A stretch of 64,000 bases of DNA from an uncultured Prevotellaceae bacterium (GTDB lineage: Bacteria > Bacteroidota > Bacteroidia > Bacteroidales > Bacteroidaceae). Made by a program: the position numbers and the translations under genes. Positions 23,349 through 33,100 of this stretch are shown here, piece by piece; within the stretch, counting starts at the first letter, position 1; each line of letters starts with the position of its first letter. Under the pieces are notes generated by a model. It searched no databases. It worked only from the letters and a program-made list of their open reading frames with translations, and had not been told where the DNA came from. The DNA lies in NCBI GenBank assembly GCA_902778255.1, contig CACYXD010000002.1, positions 62,001 to 126,000 of the forward strand, written 5' to 3'.

Positions 23349-25253
23349 ATGAAAAAGAATCTATTTTTCCTCGCAGCAATCGGTGCTATAGCACTGACCA
23401 GCTGCACAAACGATGAGTTCATCGGAGAGAATGGGCCTAATGAGCCTCAAATCAAAGAAGGAGCCATTAATTTCGGCTTCAATGTGCCTAACACCACACG
23501 TGCCAACGTCACTGGAGCAGCTGCAGCTGACCTGCTGGGTAATAAGTTCGTTGTTTTGGGTGTGAAAGGTGATGGTACTGGTATTGACCAGACTACTGTT
23601 TTCTCTAACTACGTTGTTGAATGGGCAGAAGGTACAGCCAAAACGACCGAAAGTAACACAGCAGATTGGGAGTATGTAGGTGTTTCACCTATTGCTGACC
23701 TTACGGGCGTAGCATCTCAGACTATCAAATTCTGGGACTACAACACAACTGCTTATGACTTTGCGGCCTTCTCTGCAGGTAAAGGTAATAGCATTATTAC
23801 ATCTGGCGATCCTGGTTCTAATCAAATTTTGGCAACGCCTATTGTTTACGCCAAAACGTCTCCTGCAACCATAGCAAGCTATACCCTTAAAGGTGCTCGT
23901 GCTGATTTGGCAGAATGCTACATCACAGACATGAAGACTGTTGCCCAGGCTGCTTATGGCAATGAAGTGCAACTCCAGTTCCGTTCATTAGCGTCGAAGG
24001 CTCGTATGGCAATTTACGAAACTGTTCCTGGTTATTCTGTTCAGAATGTTCGTTTCTATACAACAGATGCCGCAAGTGACGCAGATATCGACACGGATTT
24101 GTCTGATGCTGCTTTTGCAAATGCAACACTTTTTGGTGCAGATGCATTCTATACAGGTGGCCTCTACACTATCAGTTTCCCCACTATCGGTAGCACTAAT
24201 AGCTCTAATAGCGACTACAACAAGGCACACGTAGTAATCAGTGGGGAAAGTGCAACTGGCACTCAGTCATTCGGTACGTTGAACTATACTGCTAGTAAGC
24301 TTGGAACTTCATCAAATGCTGCAACTTTCGCTGGTGCAGAAGCCCCCTATTACCAGACTATTTTGCCCAACGAGAACGGTGTTGTACTTGAGATGCGTGT
24401 AAATTACGACCTCGTTTCAGACGATGGATCTAACGAGACTATCACAGTACATGGCGCTAAGGCTTTTGTTCCTGCAACTTACACCAAGTGGTTGCCTAAC
24501 TATGCTTACACCTACATCTTCAAGATTTCTGACAACACCAACGGTTGGACAAGCACAGATAAGTCAGATCCTGCAGGTCTCTATCCTATCACCTTTGATG
24601 CAGTAGTCCTTGACCCGATTGTTGCAACTAATGAGCAGACTACCATTACAACTGTAGCTATGCCTAGCATCACTACCTATCAGAAAGATCATGCAGCTTC
24701 TAATAATGAGTATGTAGCTGGTGAAATCTACGTACAAGTGATGAATGGTAGCACACTTGCTACAGATCTGCACACCAAGAGTTCTCTCTATAGCCTGAGC
24801 GAGGCTGCTAGCGAGGCTGAGGTTATGGATGCATTGAACCTTCAAGCTAGTGAAGCTGGAGGTGCTGCCTATATTACGGGTCGTAATGGTTTGAAACTTA
24901 CTTCTGTAGCCTTGACGTATAATGAGGCTGATCCAACAGATAAGCTGTACATTCCTGGCGAAGATGGCAATAACATTATTGTTGATAAAGGTAAAGCTGC
25001 TAAGTTCACCGCTACAGCAGACACATACTATGCTTATGTATATCAAGTTGCCGATGCTGCTGATGATAATGTCATCTACCCAGTTGTTTTAACCGCAGAA
25101 CCTGACGATTGGTCAACAACAGACAATGTATACTATACAGATGCTGCTTGTACTAGTCATGCAGATACCGCGTATGCAGATGGTACGTATTACAGAAAGT
25201 ATACGAATCTGAACAAGACCCTCGGAGTTAAGGTTATCAAGGTTATGCCTTAA
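23349..25253 (+). CDS. Fimbrillin-family lipoprotein, copy 1
   Basis: Type V pilus subunits are made as lipoproteins and released by cutting after an Arg. This 634-residue protein has the lipobox IALTSC (Cys 19), and NTTRANVTG with Arg 51 at the expected cleavage point. Mfa-like features follow: NKFVVLGVKG, TADWEYVGVSP, QTIKFWDYNTTAYDFAAFS, LQFRSLASKARMAIYETVPGYSV and YTYIFKISDNTNGW. The extra C-terminal 200 residues include WSTTDNVYYTDAACTSHADT, a repeat-like loop. A strong hairpin follows at 25267-25295. The leader TTATTTATTAACTTTTTTAA is shared with copy 2. Confidence 0.9.
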   Translation: MKKNLFFLAAIGAIALTSCTNDEFIGENGPNEPQIKEGAINFGFNVPNTTRANVTGAAAADLLGNKFVVLGVKGDGTGIDQTTVFSNYVVEWAEGTAKTTESNTADWEYVGVSPIADLTGVASQTIKFWDYNTTAYDFAAFSAGKGNSIITSGDPGSNQILATPIVYAKTSPATIASYTLKGARADLAECYITDMKTVAQAAYGNEVQLQFRSLASKARMAIYETVPGYSVQNVRFYTTDAASDADIDTDLSDAAFANATLFGADAFYTGGLYTISFPTIGSTNSSNSDYNKAHVVISGESATGTQSFGTLNYTASKLGTSSNAATFAGAEAPYYQTILPNENGVVLEMRVNYDLVSDDGSNETITVHGAKAFVPATYTKWLPNYAYTYIFKISDNTNGWTSTDKSDPAGLYPITFDAVVLDPIVATNEQTTITTVAMPSITTYQKDHAASNNEYVAGEIYVQVMNGSTLATDLHTKSSLYSLSEAASEAEVMDALNLQASEAGGAAYITGRNGLKLTSVALTYNEADPTDKLYIPGEDGNNIIVDKGKAAKFTATADTYYAYVYQVADAADDNVIYPVVLTAEPDDWSTTDNVYYTDAACTSHADTAYADGTYYRKYTNLNKTLGVKVIKVMP

Positions 25254-25266
25254 TCCTCTCTCATAT

Positions 25267-25344
25267 ATCCACCGAGGTTCGACTCCTCGGTGGATAACAT
25301 ACGGAAATAATATCTAATAATGTAAAACGAGGGCCGGTGCCCTC
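25267..25344 (+). terminator. Two hairpins between fimbrillin genes, possible attenuator
   Basis: ATCCACCGAGG / CCTCGGTGGAT with a 7-base loop (25267-25295), then GAGGGC-cggt-GCCCTC (25329-25344). Neither is followed by a long T run, so partial termination or mRNA-end protection is likelier than full stop. Confidence 0.6.
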
Positions 25345-25397
25345 ACAAAAAGAGATAAACAATTTTTTATTTAATAACTTTTTAAACTTTTACAATT

Positions 25398-27539
25398 ATG
25401 AAAAGGAACTATCTATTAGCTACAGCACTCGCCATTATGACATTGGCAAGTTGCTCTGAGAATGACTATGTAGGAGACCAGCAGGCTCTGAATAGTCCAA
25501 GTGACGGAGCGATTAGCTTCAACATGAATGTACCTGCAATTACTCGTGCAGATAAGACGGGTGCTGACGCAGCTACAGACTTGAATAACCAGTTCATCGT
25601 CTATGCTGAAAAGGCCGAGACTGAAGATGGTGCTGCTCCTGTTGCAGGAAAGCTCGTGTTCCAAAACTACAAAGTGGCTTATACCGCTAACACAGCTTAT
25701 ACCACCACTTCTAACACAAAGAACTGGGAATATGTAGGACAAGCATGGACTTCTGATGAGCAATCTCACATTACCACTTCTACTACAGATGCCCAGACTA
25801 TCAAGTATTGGGACTGGGGAGCAGACACATATACTTTCACAGCAGTATCTGCTAAACCTAGTGATATCAGCAATGGTTATGTTGGTATAACAAAGACAAC
25901 CGAAGCCACTACTGGAAACAAAGTATATGACAAGGGTTATACTGTAGCTCTTACAGCTGCTGCAGACCTTGACAAACTCTTCTTCTCAGAGCGTAAGGTT
26001 ATTACAAGCACGAACAATACTGATCGCGACGCTACCAACGCTTATGGTGGTAATGTCACCTTGCGTTTCCACAACGCTGCTTCCAAGGTTCGCGTAGCTA
26101 TGTATGAAACAATTCCTGGTCATACTGTAACTATTAACTCGTTCAAAGTTGTTGATAATGCTAGTCCTACTTTTGAAACGATGACAACTACAGAGACTGG
26201 GCGTTTCAAAGCCAACTTCGTAAATAATGCAAATGGAACAGCTGGTAGTATGACTGTGAAGTATGTCGCTTCTGGAACAACCGTGAATCATCCCACTGTT
26301 TCTTTCACTCCGACTTCTGCCGCTGCAAACATTCTGGAACTTGGTGACCAGTTGAAGGCTACTGTCACAATAGGTGAGAGTGCAACAGGTGCCACCTATG
26401 ATAAGGCAGCAAAAGCTTACACCAGCGTATTCCCCAAAGAAGACAACGCCCAGAATCTCAAGTTGAAAGTCTGCTATACCCTGACAGCTCCTGTGACGGG
26501 TGAAACCATCGTAGTCACAGATGCTACTGCTGAGGTTCCCGCTGAATATCTGAAGTGGAAGTCTGGCTATGCCTACACTTATATCTTCAAGATTAGCGAC
26601 AATACCAATGGTTCAACAGGCACACCTGGCACTAACCCTGCAGGTCTCTATCCTATCACCTTCGATGCTGTAGAAACAGTTGACGAAGATGGTTTGGCAG
26701 AGTACATCACGACTGTTAGCGAGCCTAGCATTACCACATTCGGCGTAAGTGGAGGCAGTTACGTCAGTGGTGGTAGCGAGTATGCAGCAGGTAGCGACAT
26801 CTACGCAACCTTCACTGAGAGTAGCACGGTCAAGACTCCTGTTCTTGGAACAAGTGGTGCACAGCATGTAAATGTATTCAAGGTTACTACACCTGATGCA
26901 ACTAACTTCCCAATTACAGAAGCTTCTGTTGCTGAGGCTATCGCTAATCCTGGAAGTATAACTAATAATGTATACACCTGTACTGTAACCTATACAATAG
27001 TATCAGGAGAAACTACTTTTGCAGCTGGTACGAATTACTATAAAGCAGATAGTGAAAGTAGAGTACCTGGAACAACGGGATATGTACCGACTCTTGCAGT
27101 AGCAGCTACTGACTATACAGTTGGAGAAACTACAAGAACAGTAGACATATACACCTGTGCAGTCACCAGTGTAACTGAGGTGACAGATGAAACCACTCTG
27201 GCAGCTGGTACGACATATTATAAGGCAGATGGTAGTAGTGTTATACCTGGAGGTGCCAACTATGTACCAACTATAGCTGTTGAGGGTGCTGACTATGAAG
27301 TAGCTCCTAAGATAAAGGCTGTTAACATTACAACGTATGATACAGACGATACATACTTTACTGGAAATGTAAAACCTGCTGTAGTAGCTACCGTTCCTGC
27401 TGAGGATGGTACGACCAAGACCATCGATGCCGTGAAGCTCACAGGTGTGAAGGCTGGTACTTACGCTATCGAGTATGAGGCATCTGCAGCTTGGACTGGT
27501 GATTACAAGAAGGTTTACAAGGTAATTGTAGTTCAGTAA
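25398..27539 (+). CDS. Fimbrillin-family lipoprotein, copy 2, with internal duplication
   Basis: This 713-residue protein has the lipobox MTLASC (Cys 19) and AITRADKTG with Arg 50 as the likely processing site. The Mfa-like core has NKNWEYVG-type, QTIKYWDWGADTYTFTAVS, VTLRFHNAASKVRVAMYETIPGHTV and YAYTYIFKISDNTNGS segments, closely matching copy 1. A tandem duplication of 59 residues (177 bp) begins at about 26970 and 27147: VYTCTVTY...AGTNYYKAD and IYTCAVTS...AGTTYYKAD. This makes it longer than copy 1. The leader resembles copy 1's (AACTTTTTAAACTTTT before the ATG). Confidence 0.9.
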   Translation: MKRNYLLATALAIMTLASCSENDYVGDQQALNSPSDGAISFNMNVPAITRADKTGADAATDLNNQFIVYAEKAETEDGAAPVAGKLVFQNYKVAYTANTAYTTTSNTKNWEYVGQAWTSDEQSHITTSTTDAQTIKYWDWGADTYTFTAVSAKPSDISNGYVGITKTTEATTGNKVYDKGYTVALTAAADLDKLFFSERKVITSTNNTDRDATNAYGGNVTLRFHNAASKVRVAMYETIPGHTVTINSFKVVDNASPTFETMTTTETGRFKANFVNNANGTAGSMTVKYVASGTTVNHPTVSFTPTSAAANILELGDQLKATVTIGESATGATYDKAAKAYTSVFPKEDNAQNLKLKVCYTLTAPVTGETIVVTDATAEVPAEYLKWKSGYAYTYIFKISDNTNGSTGTPGTNPAGLYPITFDAVETVDEDGLAEYITTVSEPSITTFGVSGGSYVSGGSEYAAGSDIYATFTESSTVKTPVLGTSGAQHVNVFKVTTPDATNFPITEASVAEAIANPGSITNNVYTCTVTYTIVSGETTFAAGTNYYKADSESRVPGTTGYVPTLAVAATDYTVGETTRTVDIYTCAVTSVTEVTDETTLAAGTTYYKADGSSVIPGGANYVPTIAVEGADYEVAPKIKAVNITTYDTDDTYFTGNVKPAVVATVPAEDGTTKTIDAVKLTGVKAGTYAIEYEASAAWTGDYKKVYKVIVVQ
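26970..27323 (+). repeat. 177-bp tandem duplication in fimbrillin copy 2
   Basis: Two units of 59 codons sharing AAG-T-YYKAD and YVPT-AV motifs; they have diverged at many positions. Confidence 0.75.
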
Positions 27540-27564
27540 TCCCCCTCTATCCTCCCCCTTCCTC

Positions 27565-27591
27565 GCTCCCCCTTCGTAGCAAGGGGTGAGC
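27565..27591. terminator. Hairpin after fimbrillin copy 2
   Basis: GCTCCCCCTT / AAGGGGTGAGC with a short loop and one bulge. No T run follows. Confidence 0.5.
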
Positions 27592-27612
27592 AGGGAGCTG
27601 GAAGGAAAATCA

Positions 27613-27693
27613 TTCCCAAGCTGGGAACGGTTAGTTCCCAAGCTGGGAACTAGGCATTCCCAACGTGGGAATAAAGCATTCCCAGCGTGGGAA
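27613..27693. repeat. Four phased 15-bp palindromes, 22-bp period
   Basis: TTCCCANNNTGGGAA-type palindromes start at 27613, 27635, 27657 and 27679: spacers AGC, AGC, ACG, GCG. The period is exactly 22 bp, about two helical turns, and the last ends 44 bp before fimbrillin copy 3. It may be a cooperative operator array or a dispersed repeat. Confidence 0.85.
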
Positions 27694-27737
27694 TAAATTA
27701 GGAACTTAGACCTACAAGGTCAGAAAGAATTTGATAT

Positions 27738-28895
27738 ATGATTAGGAAGTACGGACATATCATCATGATGGCAATGGCAATGCTGTTGAGCACGGCCTGT
27801 AGCCAAAGCTCCGAGGATTCGGAGCTGGGTGGTGATATGCCCGTTACTGACTATCAAACTGCTATTAGCTTCAGCGGCAACGAGAGCCAGGAAGAGGCTG
27901 TCACCAGAGCTGCGAGCAAATCACTAAGCGAGAATGTAACAAGCTTCACAGTGTGGGGCTACAAGAATATGAGCTATGATGAGGGTACAGGTTATGGCGA
28001 CCTGCAGACGGTGTTCCCAGGCTATACCGTGAATTGGTACGCCAACAGCGCCGCCACCACGACGACAAACACCAACAACTGGGAGTACGTACTGCCAGCA
28101 CCCTCTGAACAGACCATCAAATACTGGGACTGGAGCGCCAAGGTATATAGGTTCTTTGGTGTGACAGGAACGAAGTGGGAAGCCGGCGATTGGCTCCTGG
28201 GGCAATATAAGCTCAATCAGACCGTTGGGGCCTATGAGATAAGCCTCAATGCAAACGCCACAAGTACAGATGCGATAAACAATACGCCCTACTTCTCACA
28301 TCTGTGGTTCTCCACAGGAAAGTATCCAGAATACGCCGACAAGCAGTTTGGCAAGCCGGTGACGCTGGAATTTTTGAAGCCTCTCACGCGCGTGCGATTC
28401 ATATTTAAATACGTGTACCCGCGCGAGGGAGTCATTTTGAGAGACCAATCATTTAAGCCAACAACAGTTGGCGGCAAGATAGCCCGCAAGGGCACCGTGA
28501 CCATCAGCTACCCGCTGAAAGGTAAGACTGAGAAAGAGACATTTGCCACGACGGTAGATACCAGCTCTGGATACCTGACTGCATTCACCGTGGACAGCGA
28601 TCTCGAGGACGACGCAAAGGACTACGTGACATTGTCGTCAGGCCAGATGACCAGTGATGGCTGGTACATCGTAGCGGCCAACAAGTCGCAAGGCAGCTAT
28701 ACGTTGAGTGTCACCATCAACAACGATGCCAAGACCGCCGTCGTGCCGGCTGAGTATATGAGCTGGCTGCCAGGCTACAGCTACACCTACATCTTCAAGA
28801 TCACTCAGGAAGGTGGCGTGGAGATTGGTTGGGTAGAATATGCCGTAACACCATGGACAGATCTGGAAGCAGACCACATGGTATATAATTGGTAA
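27738..28895 (+). CDS. Fimbrillin-family lipoprotein, copy 3
   Basis: The 385-residue protein has the signal MIRKYGHIIMMAMAMLLSTAC (Cys 21) and AVTRAASKS with Arg 57 near the expected maturation site. Conserved features include VTSFTVWGYKN, NNWEYVLPAPSEQTIKYWDWSAKVYRFFGV, KPVTLEFLKPLTRVRFIF and SWLPGYSYTYIFKIT. It is shorter than copies 1 and 2 and probably an accessory or tip-proximal subunit. It has 17 bp to copy 4. Confidence 0.88.
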   Translation: MIRKYGHIIMMAMAMLLSTACSQSSEDSELGGDMPVTDYQTAISFSGNESQEEAVTRAASKSLSENVTSFTVWGYKNMSYDEGTGYGDLQTVFPGYTVNWYANSAATTTTNTNNWEYVLPAPSEQTIKYWDWSAKVYRFFGVTGTKWEAGDWLLGQYKLNQTVGAYEISLNANATSTDAINNTPYFSHLWFSTGKYPEYADKQFGKPVTLEFLKPLTRVRFIFKYVYPREGVILRDQSFKPTTVGGKIARKGTVTISYPLKGKTEKETFATTVDTSSGYLTAFTVDSDLEDDAKDYVTLSSGQMTSDGWYIVAANKSQGSYTLSVTINNDAKTAVVPAEYMSWLPGYSYTYIFKITQEGGVEIGWVEYAVTPWTDLEADHMVYNW

Positions 28896-28912
28896 GAGTT
28901 AAGAGTTAAGAA

Positions 28913-30139
28913 TTGAAGAGTGAACAGACCATAGTAAGAGAGCTGAGAAGGCTGATGGGACTCATAAGACCGATGGGGCTTATGGGACTTATGCTGCTCA
29001 TGAGCCTGATGGGACTCGTGGGGTGCTCGTCGGACGACGACGAGTTCCTGGGCGAGACATCGCAGGGAGCCATTATCCCTGAGGTGGCCAGCTATGTTAC
29101 ATGGTATGAGGAGGCTCGTCAGAGCAATAAGGGCAATAGGGCTTGGGCTGTGCCTACAGGGTATATGGCCTATGAGGATGGCATAAAGCCTATCGGCATC
29201 GCCTTTACACAGGACACTAAGGCACCTATGATTGGAAGTTTCTTCTATAGCAGCGGAAAGTGGCGCACCAGCTTCGACGATATCAAAGCTGAGACCTACT
29301 ACCTCTATGGCTATATACCTCACTTGCCTGGCATCAGGTATAGCATCACGGACTATAATGGCGGAGCTAATGATTCAGAAAAGAATGCCGACTACAGCAC
29401 GGGAGCCATCATGACGCTGGAGAACGTGCCCACGGTGATGCCTAACGACCTGTGCGTAGTGATAGGTGCCAAGGACGGTACGGGCAAGGAGACCGTAGAT
29501 GGTCTGCGCCGTGGTGCCTTTGCCTATGCCGCCAAGGCGACATCATCAGGCGAAGATGCAAGAGGCAACTACGTGTTCCTGCTCTTCGACCACCTGTATG
29601 CTTCACTTCGCGTCAAGATGAAGGTTTTCGACACCTATGCAGCACTGCGCACCATCAAGCTGAAGTCGCTACAGATGAGCACGAAGGCTGGTGACACCAC
29701 GAGCAAGGACCATAACACGATTACCGTCAAGCTGCTGGCCAACGATGGTAGCGAGAGTCCCATCTCAGGCGCCATCACCTATGAGCAGACGGGTGCGACG
29801 ATTGGCACTGGCGGAGAAGAGGGCATCGAGTTCTGGAAATCAGAATCTGCTGCTGGCCAGACGCTGACTACTGCATTCCAGGATTTCACAGGACACTTCA
29901 TGCCGAGTGGCATCACCACCCTGATCCTGACCAGTGTGTATGATGTGTACGACACGAAAGGCAACAAGATACGCGAAAATTGTAAGGCCACGAATACAAT
30001 GGTTGTCAAAGACCTGCTGACAGAACAGACGGTGACCCAACGTGGCAAGAAATATACAGTCAATATGACAATCAACCCGACATACTTGTATGTATTGTCG
30101 GAACCGGACCTGGATAATCCCACGGTGACGATTGACTGA
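28913..30139 (+). CDS. Fimbrillin-like lipoprotein, copy 4
   Basis: The 408-residue frame opens at a TTG (28913). An ATG at 28955 (residue 15) is an alternative start that places the signal (MGLIRPMGLMGLMLLMSLMG, lipobox LVGC) close to the N-terminus. Mature features are GAIIPEVASYVTWYEEARQ, TYYLYGYIPHLPG and a long beta-rich region with FLLFDHLYASLRVKMKVFDTYAALRTIKLKSL, typical of minor fimbrillins. The signal DNA is itself repetitive (ATGGGACTYAT units). It is followed at 31 bp by the first giant gene. Confidence 0.82.
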   Translation: MKSEQTIVRELRRLMGLIRPMGLMGLMLLMSLMGLVGCSSDDDEFLGETSQGAIIPEVASYVTWYEEARQSNKGNRAWAVPTGYMAYEDGIKPIGIAFTQDTKAPMIGSFFYSSGKWRTSFDDIKAETYYLYGYIPHLPGIRYSITDYNGGANDSEKNADYSTGAIMTLENVPTVMPNDLCVVIGAKDGTGKETVDGLRRGAFAYAAKATSSGEDARGNYVFLLFDHLYASLRVKMKVFDTYAALRTIKLKSLQMSTKAGDTTSKDHNTITVKLLANDGSESPISGAITYEQTGATIGTGGEEGIEFWKSESAAGQTLTTAFQDFTGHFMPSGITTLILTSVYDVYDTKGNKIRENCKATNTMVVKDLLTEQTVTQRGKKYTVNMTINPTYLYVLSEPDLDNPTVTID

Positions 30140-30169
30140 AGAGTTAAGAATTAAGAGTTAAGAATTAAG
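30138..30169. repeat. TTAAGA repeat upstream of giant gene 1
   Basis: Two copies of GAGTTAAGAATTAA fill the whole gap between fimbrillin copy 4 and the first giant gene; the same unit occurs at 8854-8913 and 28895-28917. Confidence 0.7.
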
Positions 30170-30170
30170 G

Positions 30171-33100
30171 ATGAGACGATATATTACCATATTGATTTTT
30201 GCACTCCTGAGCACGATTGTAGCACAGGGGCAGATTAAGATTGGTGGTAACGTATATGGTGGCGGCAACCATGCAGAGGTGAAGGGCAGCACGAGGGTGA
30301 CGGTGAAGGCCGGTGACTTTGGTGCCGTTCTTGACACAACTGCAGTACGCCCATTGGCTGACCCCAGTGGTAAGGTGTTTGGTGGTGCACGTATGGCTAA
30401 CGTAGGAGGAAGCTCCTTCGTGAACATCGATGGCGAGAACGCCACCGGCTATATTCTGATCAACCAGGTATTTGGCGGTAACGATATCGCCGGCAAGATC
30501 GGTACGGCAAGAACGGTAGGAGAAGACATTCCTGCGGAACTGACAGCGGTGAAGCGCATTGCGGCTGATGATACCGATTCTACGAAAAACGTCGTCACCA
30601 ACACCTTCAACAGCTATGTGCGCATCAGCACGAAAGTGTGGAGAGATGAAGTAGGTGATACCATAAAAAGATATACTCCTGCAGAGATTACTGCTGCAAG
30701 AGATCCGGAAGCTGATGCCTATGGCAAGCGCACTACCGATGTGAAGCCCGATCCTGATGCCAAGAAGGTATATATCGGACAGCTCTTTGGCGGCGGTAAC
30801 GGCGACTACACGTATCTGGATGAATACGGTGACTCGCTGAGAGATGGTGACGACTATATCGCCAAGCATGGAGACATCATCATTGCCAGAAGTAATACTC
30901 CGCTCATACCCCCAGAACAGGATAGTGTCTATCTGGAGGTATTGGGTGGCTCTATCGTCTATGGCTACGGTGGTGGTAACAACGCTACGGTAAAGGAACA
31001 GGCACTCATCCACTTCAACAACCCCAGTGCGGTGGTGAACCATATCTGGACCGATTCCACTGGTGTGGAAGTTGCAGAAGGCACAGCAGGTGCCATTGAC
31101 CTGCTGACCAACGACCGCTTCAGGGAGATGGGCATTAACCTCGGATTCTCGCAGCCAAGTAGTGGTGCTTATCAGGTAGGCCGCTTCTTTGGTGGCAACA
31201 ATAAGGCTGAGATGCACATCCGTCCGACGTGGAACCTGCTGGCGGGTAAGATTCGCAACCTCTATAGTGGTGGTAACCGCGGCGCGATGACCTCTCCTGA
31301 GGGTCTGCTCCTTGAAATTGAGGATTACTCCAGCCTCATCGTTGATAACCTGTATGGCGGTTGCCGTATGGCAGACGTGAAACCTACGGTGAATGGTGAA
31401 TATGCGCCATGTACGAACCTGCCGGGCTATAGCTTCCCCAACGAGCTGTCGGCCCGCACGCTGGTACGCGGCGGCTATGTGCATAATGTATATGGTGGTA
31501 ACGACGTGACGGGTACCGTCTATGGTGGTAATGCCATCGATATCAATACCAATGTCTATGGTAATGTGTATGGTGGCGGTAATGGCAACTACCCATATAC
31601 CGACAACGAATATCTGCAGGATGACGAGACGTATGGCGACTTCTACTACGATGGCGGTAACTCTACCATGGACTCCCTCCGGGCCTTCCGTCCGAATGCT
31701 GAGCAGGTGTCTATCCATCTGAAAGGAACAGATGCCAGACATCCAACCACCATCCACGGTTCTGTATTCGTAGGTGGTAACTGTGCATCGCTGGATGTCA
31801 AGAAGAAGATCCCGCTGATTGAGGTGAAGATGGGTTCACACGTCATTTGCGACAATGTATATCTCGGCAACAATGGTGAGGGTATGATAGACACTACATA
31901 CCTGAAGCTGTTTGCCCAAGAAGGCTTCAACTCATGGCAACTGACCGACCCCGTTGAGTTCAGCGATTATATGGAAGGCGTAGCCATGACTCAACAGCCG
32001 CGCATCGTATTCGACAATATTGCCAACGGAGACCCTGAACCCTATAAGCAATACTCCAGTTACGTAGGTTCCTTCTTCTGTGGTGGTAACGTGGGTAGTA
32101 TGGCTATCCCTGGCAAGATGATCTTCAACATTGACAGCTGTCTGAATATCTATAATAAGTTCGTGGGGGGCTGTAACAATGCCGATGTGATTGCTGAAGA
32201 TGGTCTGAATGCTTACTACGAAGGTGGTCTCATAGGCTCTAAGGAAGAAAGAGGTGAGGGTAAATATACTGACAACAAAGGCAACATCAAGGACCGTCTG
32301 GAAATCAACTTCCAGAACCTGGCTATCATGCCACTGCGCTGGAATGACGAATTTACCCAAGTTACTAATGGCACTACGCTTACAGCCGGAAAGGAATACT
32401 ATCATACCGATTTGCGCTCAACCAAGTTTATTGCCGAAGGTACGGAAGTGGCTAAAGAAGACAGCACTTACTGGGAGCTGACAAGAATCGGTGACAGGCT
32501 GATATGGAATACGGCAAAATGGTCTATCCCGGAGGATAACTTCGTAAGCGTTGCGAATAATGCCGTGAATGACTCCACCCGTTTGCTGGAAGGTAACATC
32601 TATGGCGGCTGCTATAACAGTGGTCACATCAACGGAAACATCGTTCTCAACATCAACGAAGACATCTTGCTGAAAGACGACATCTTCGGTACAGGAACGA
32701 GTGCATTCTTTGGGCAGAAGAAATCTGGTGTGATATTTGATAAACAGCGCGACGACGTGATGGCTGTGGCCCTGTCAGTGTTCGGAGCCGGATATGGTGA
32801 GAAGACAGAGGTATGGGGTAGCACTACCGCAAACCTCAACAAGGGCTACACCTTACAGATATTCGGCGGTGGCGAGCAGGGTGTTGTAGGCAAGAGAAGA
32901 CACGACGCTAATGGTGCTCCTATTATCGATGGTGAGGGTAACTATAGCTATGCGTTCAACCCGAAATACAGCACAACGGTCAACCTCAACGGTATTGCAA
33001 CGGTATATTCTAAGGATGGTAAGGTAGAGAATCTGGCAGAAGCAGAATATCTGTATGGTGGCGGTAACGAAGGCCTCGTAGCAGGTAATACCCTTATCAA

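Noticed and set aside
27613..27693. CRISPR array
   Set aside because: 15-bp palindromes with 7-bp gaps are too short for repeat-spacer structure.
30165..31757. 530-residue open frame on the minus strand under giant gene 1
   Set aside because: It is the mirror of the GGT-rich repeat, which lacks stops when read backwards; it has no signal, motif or promoter.
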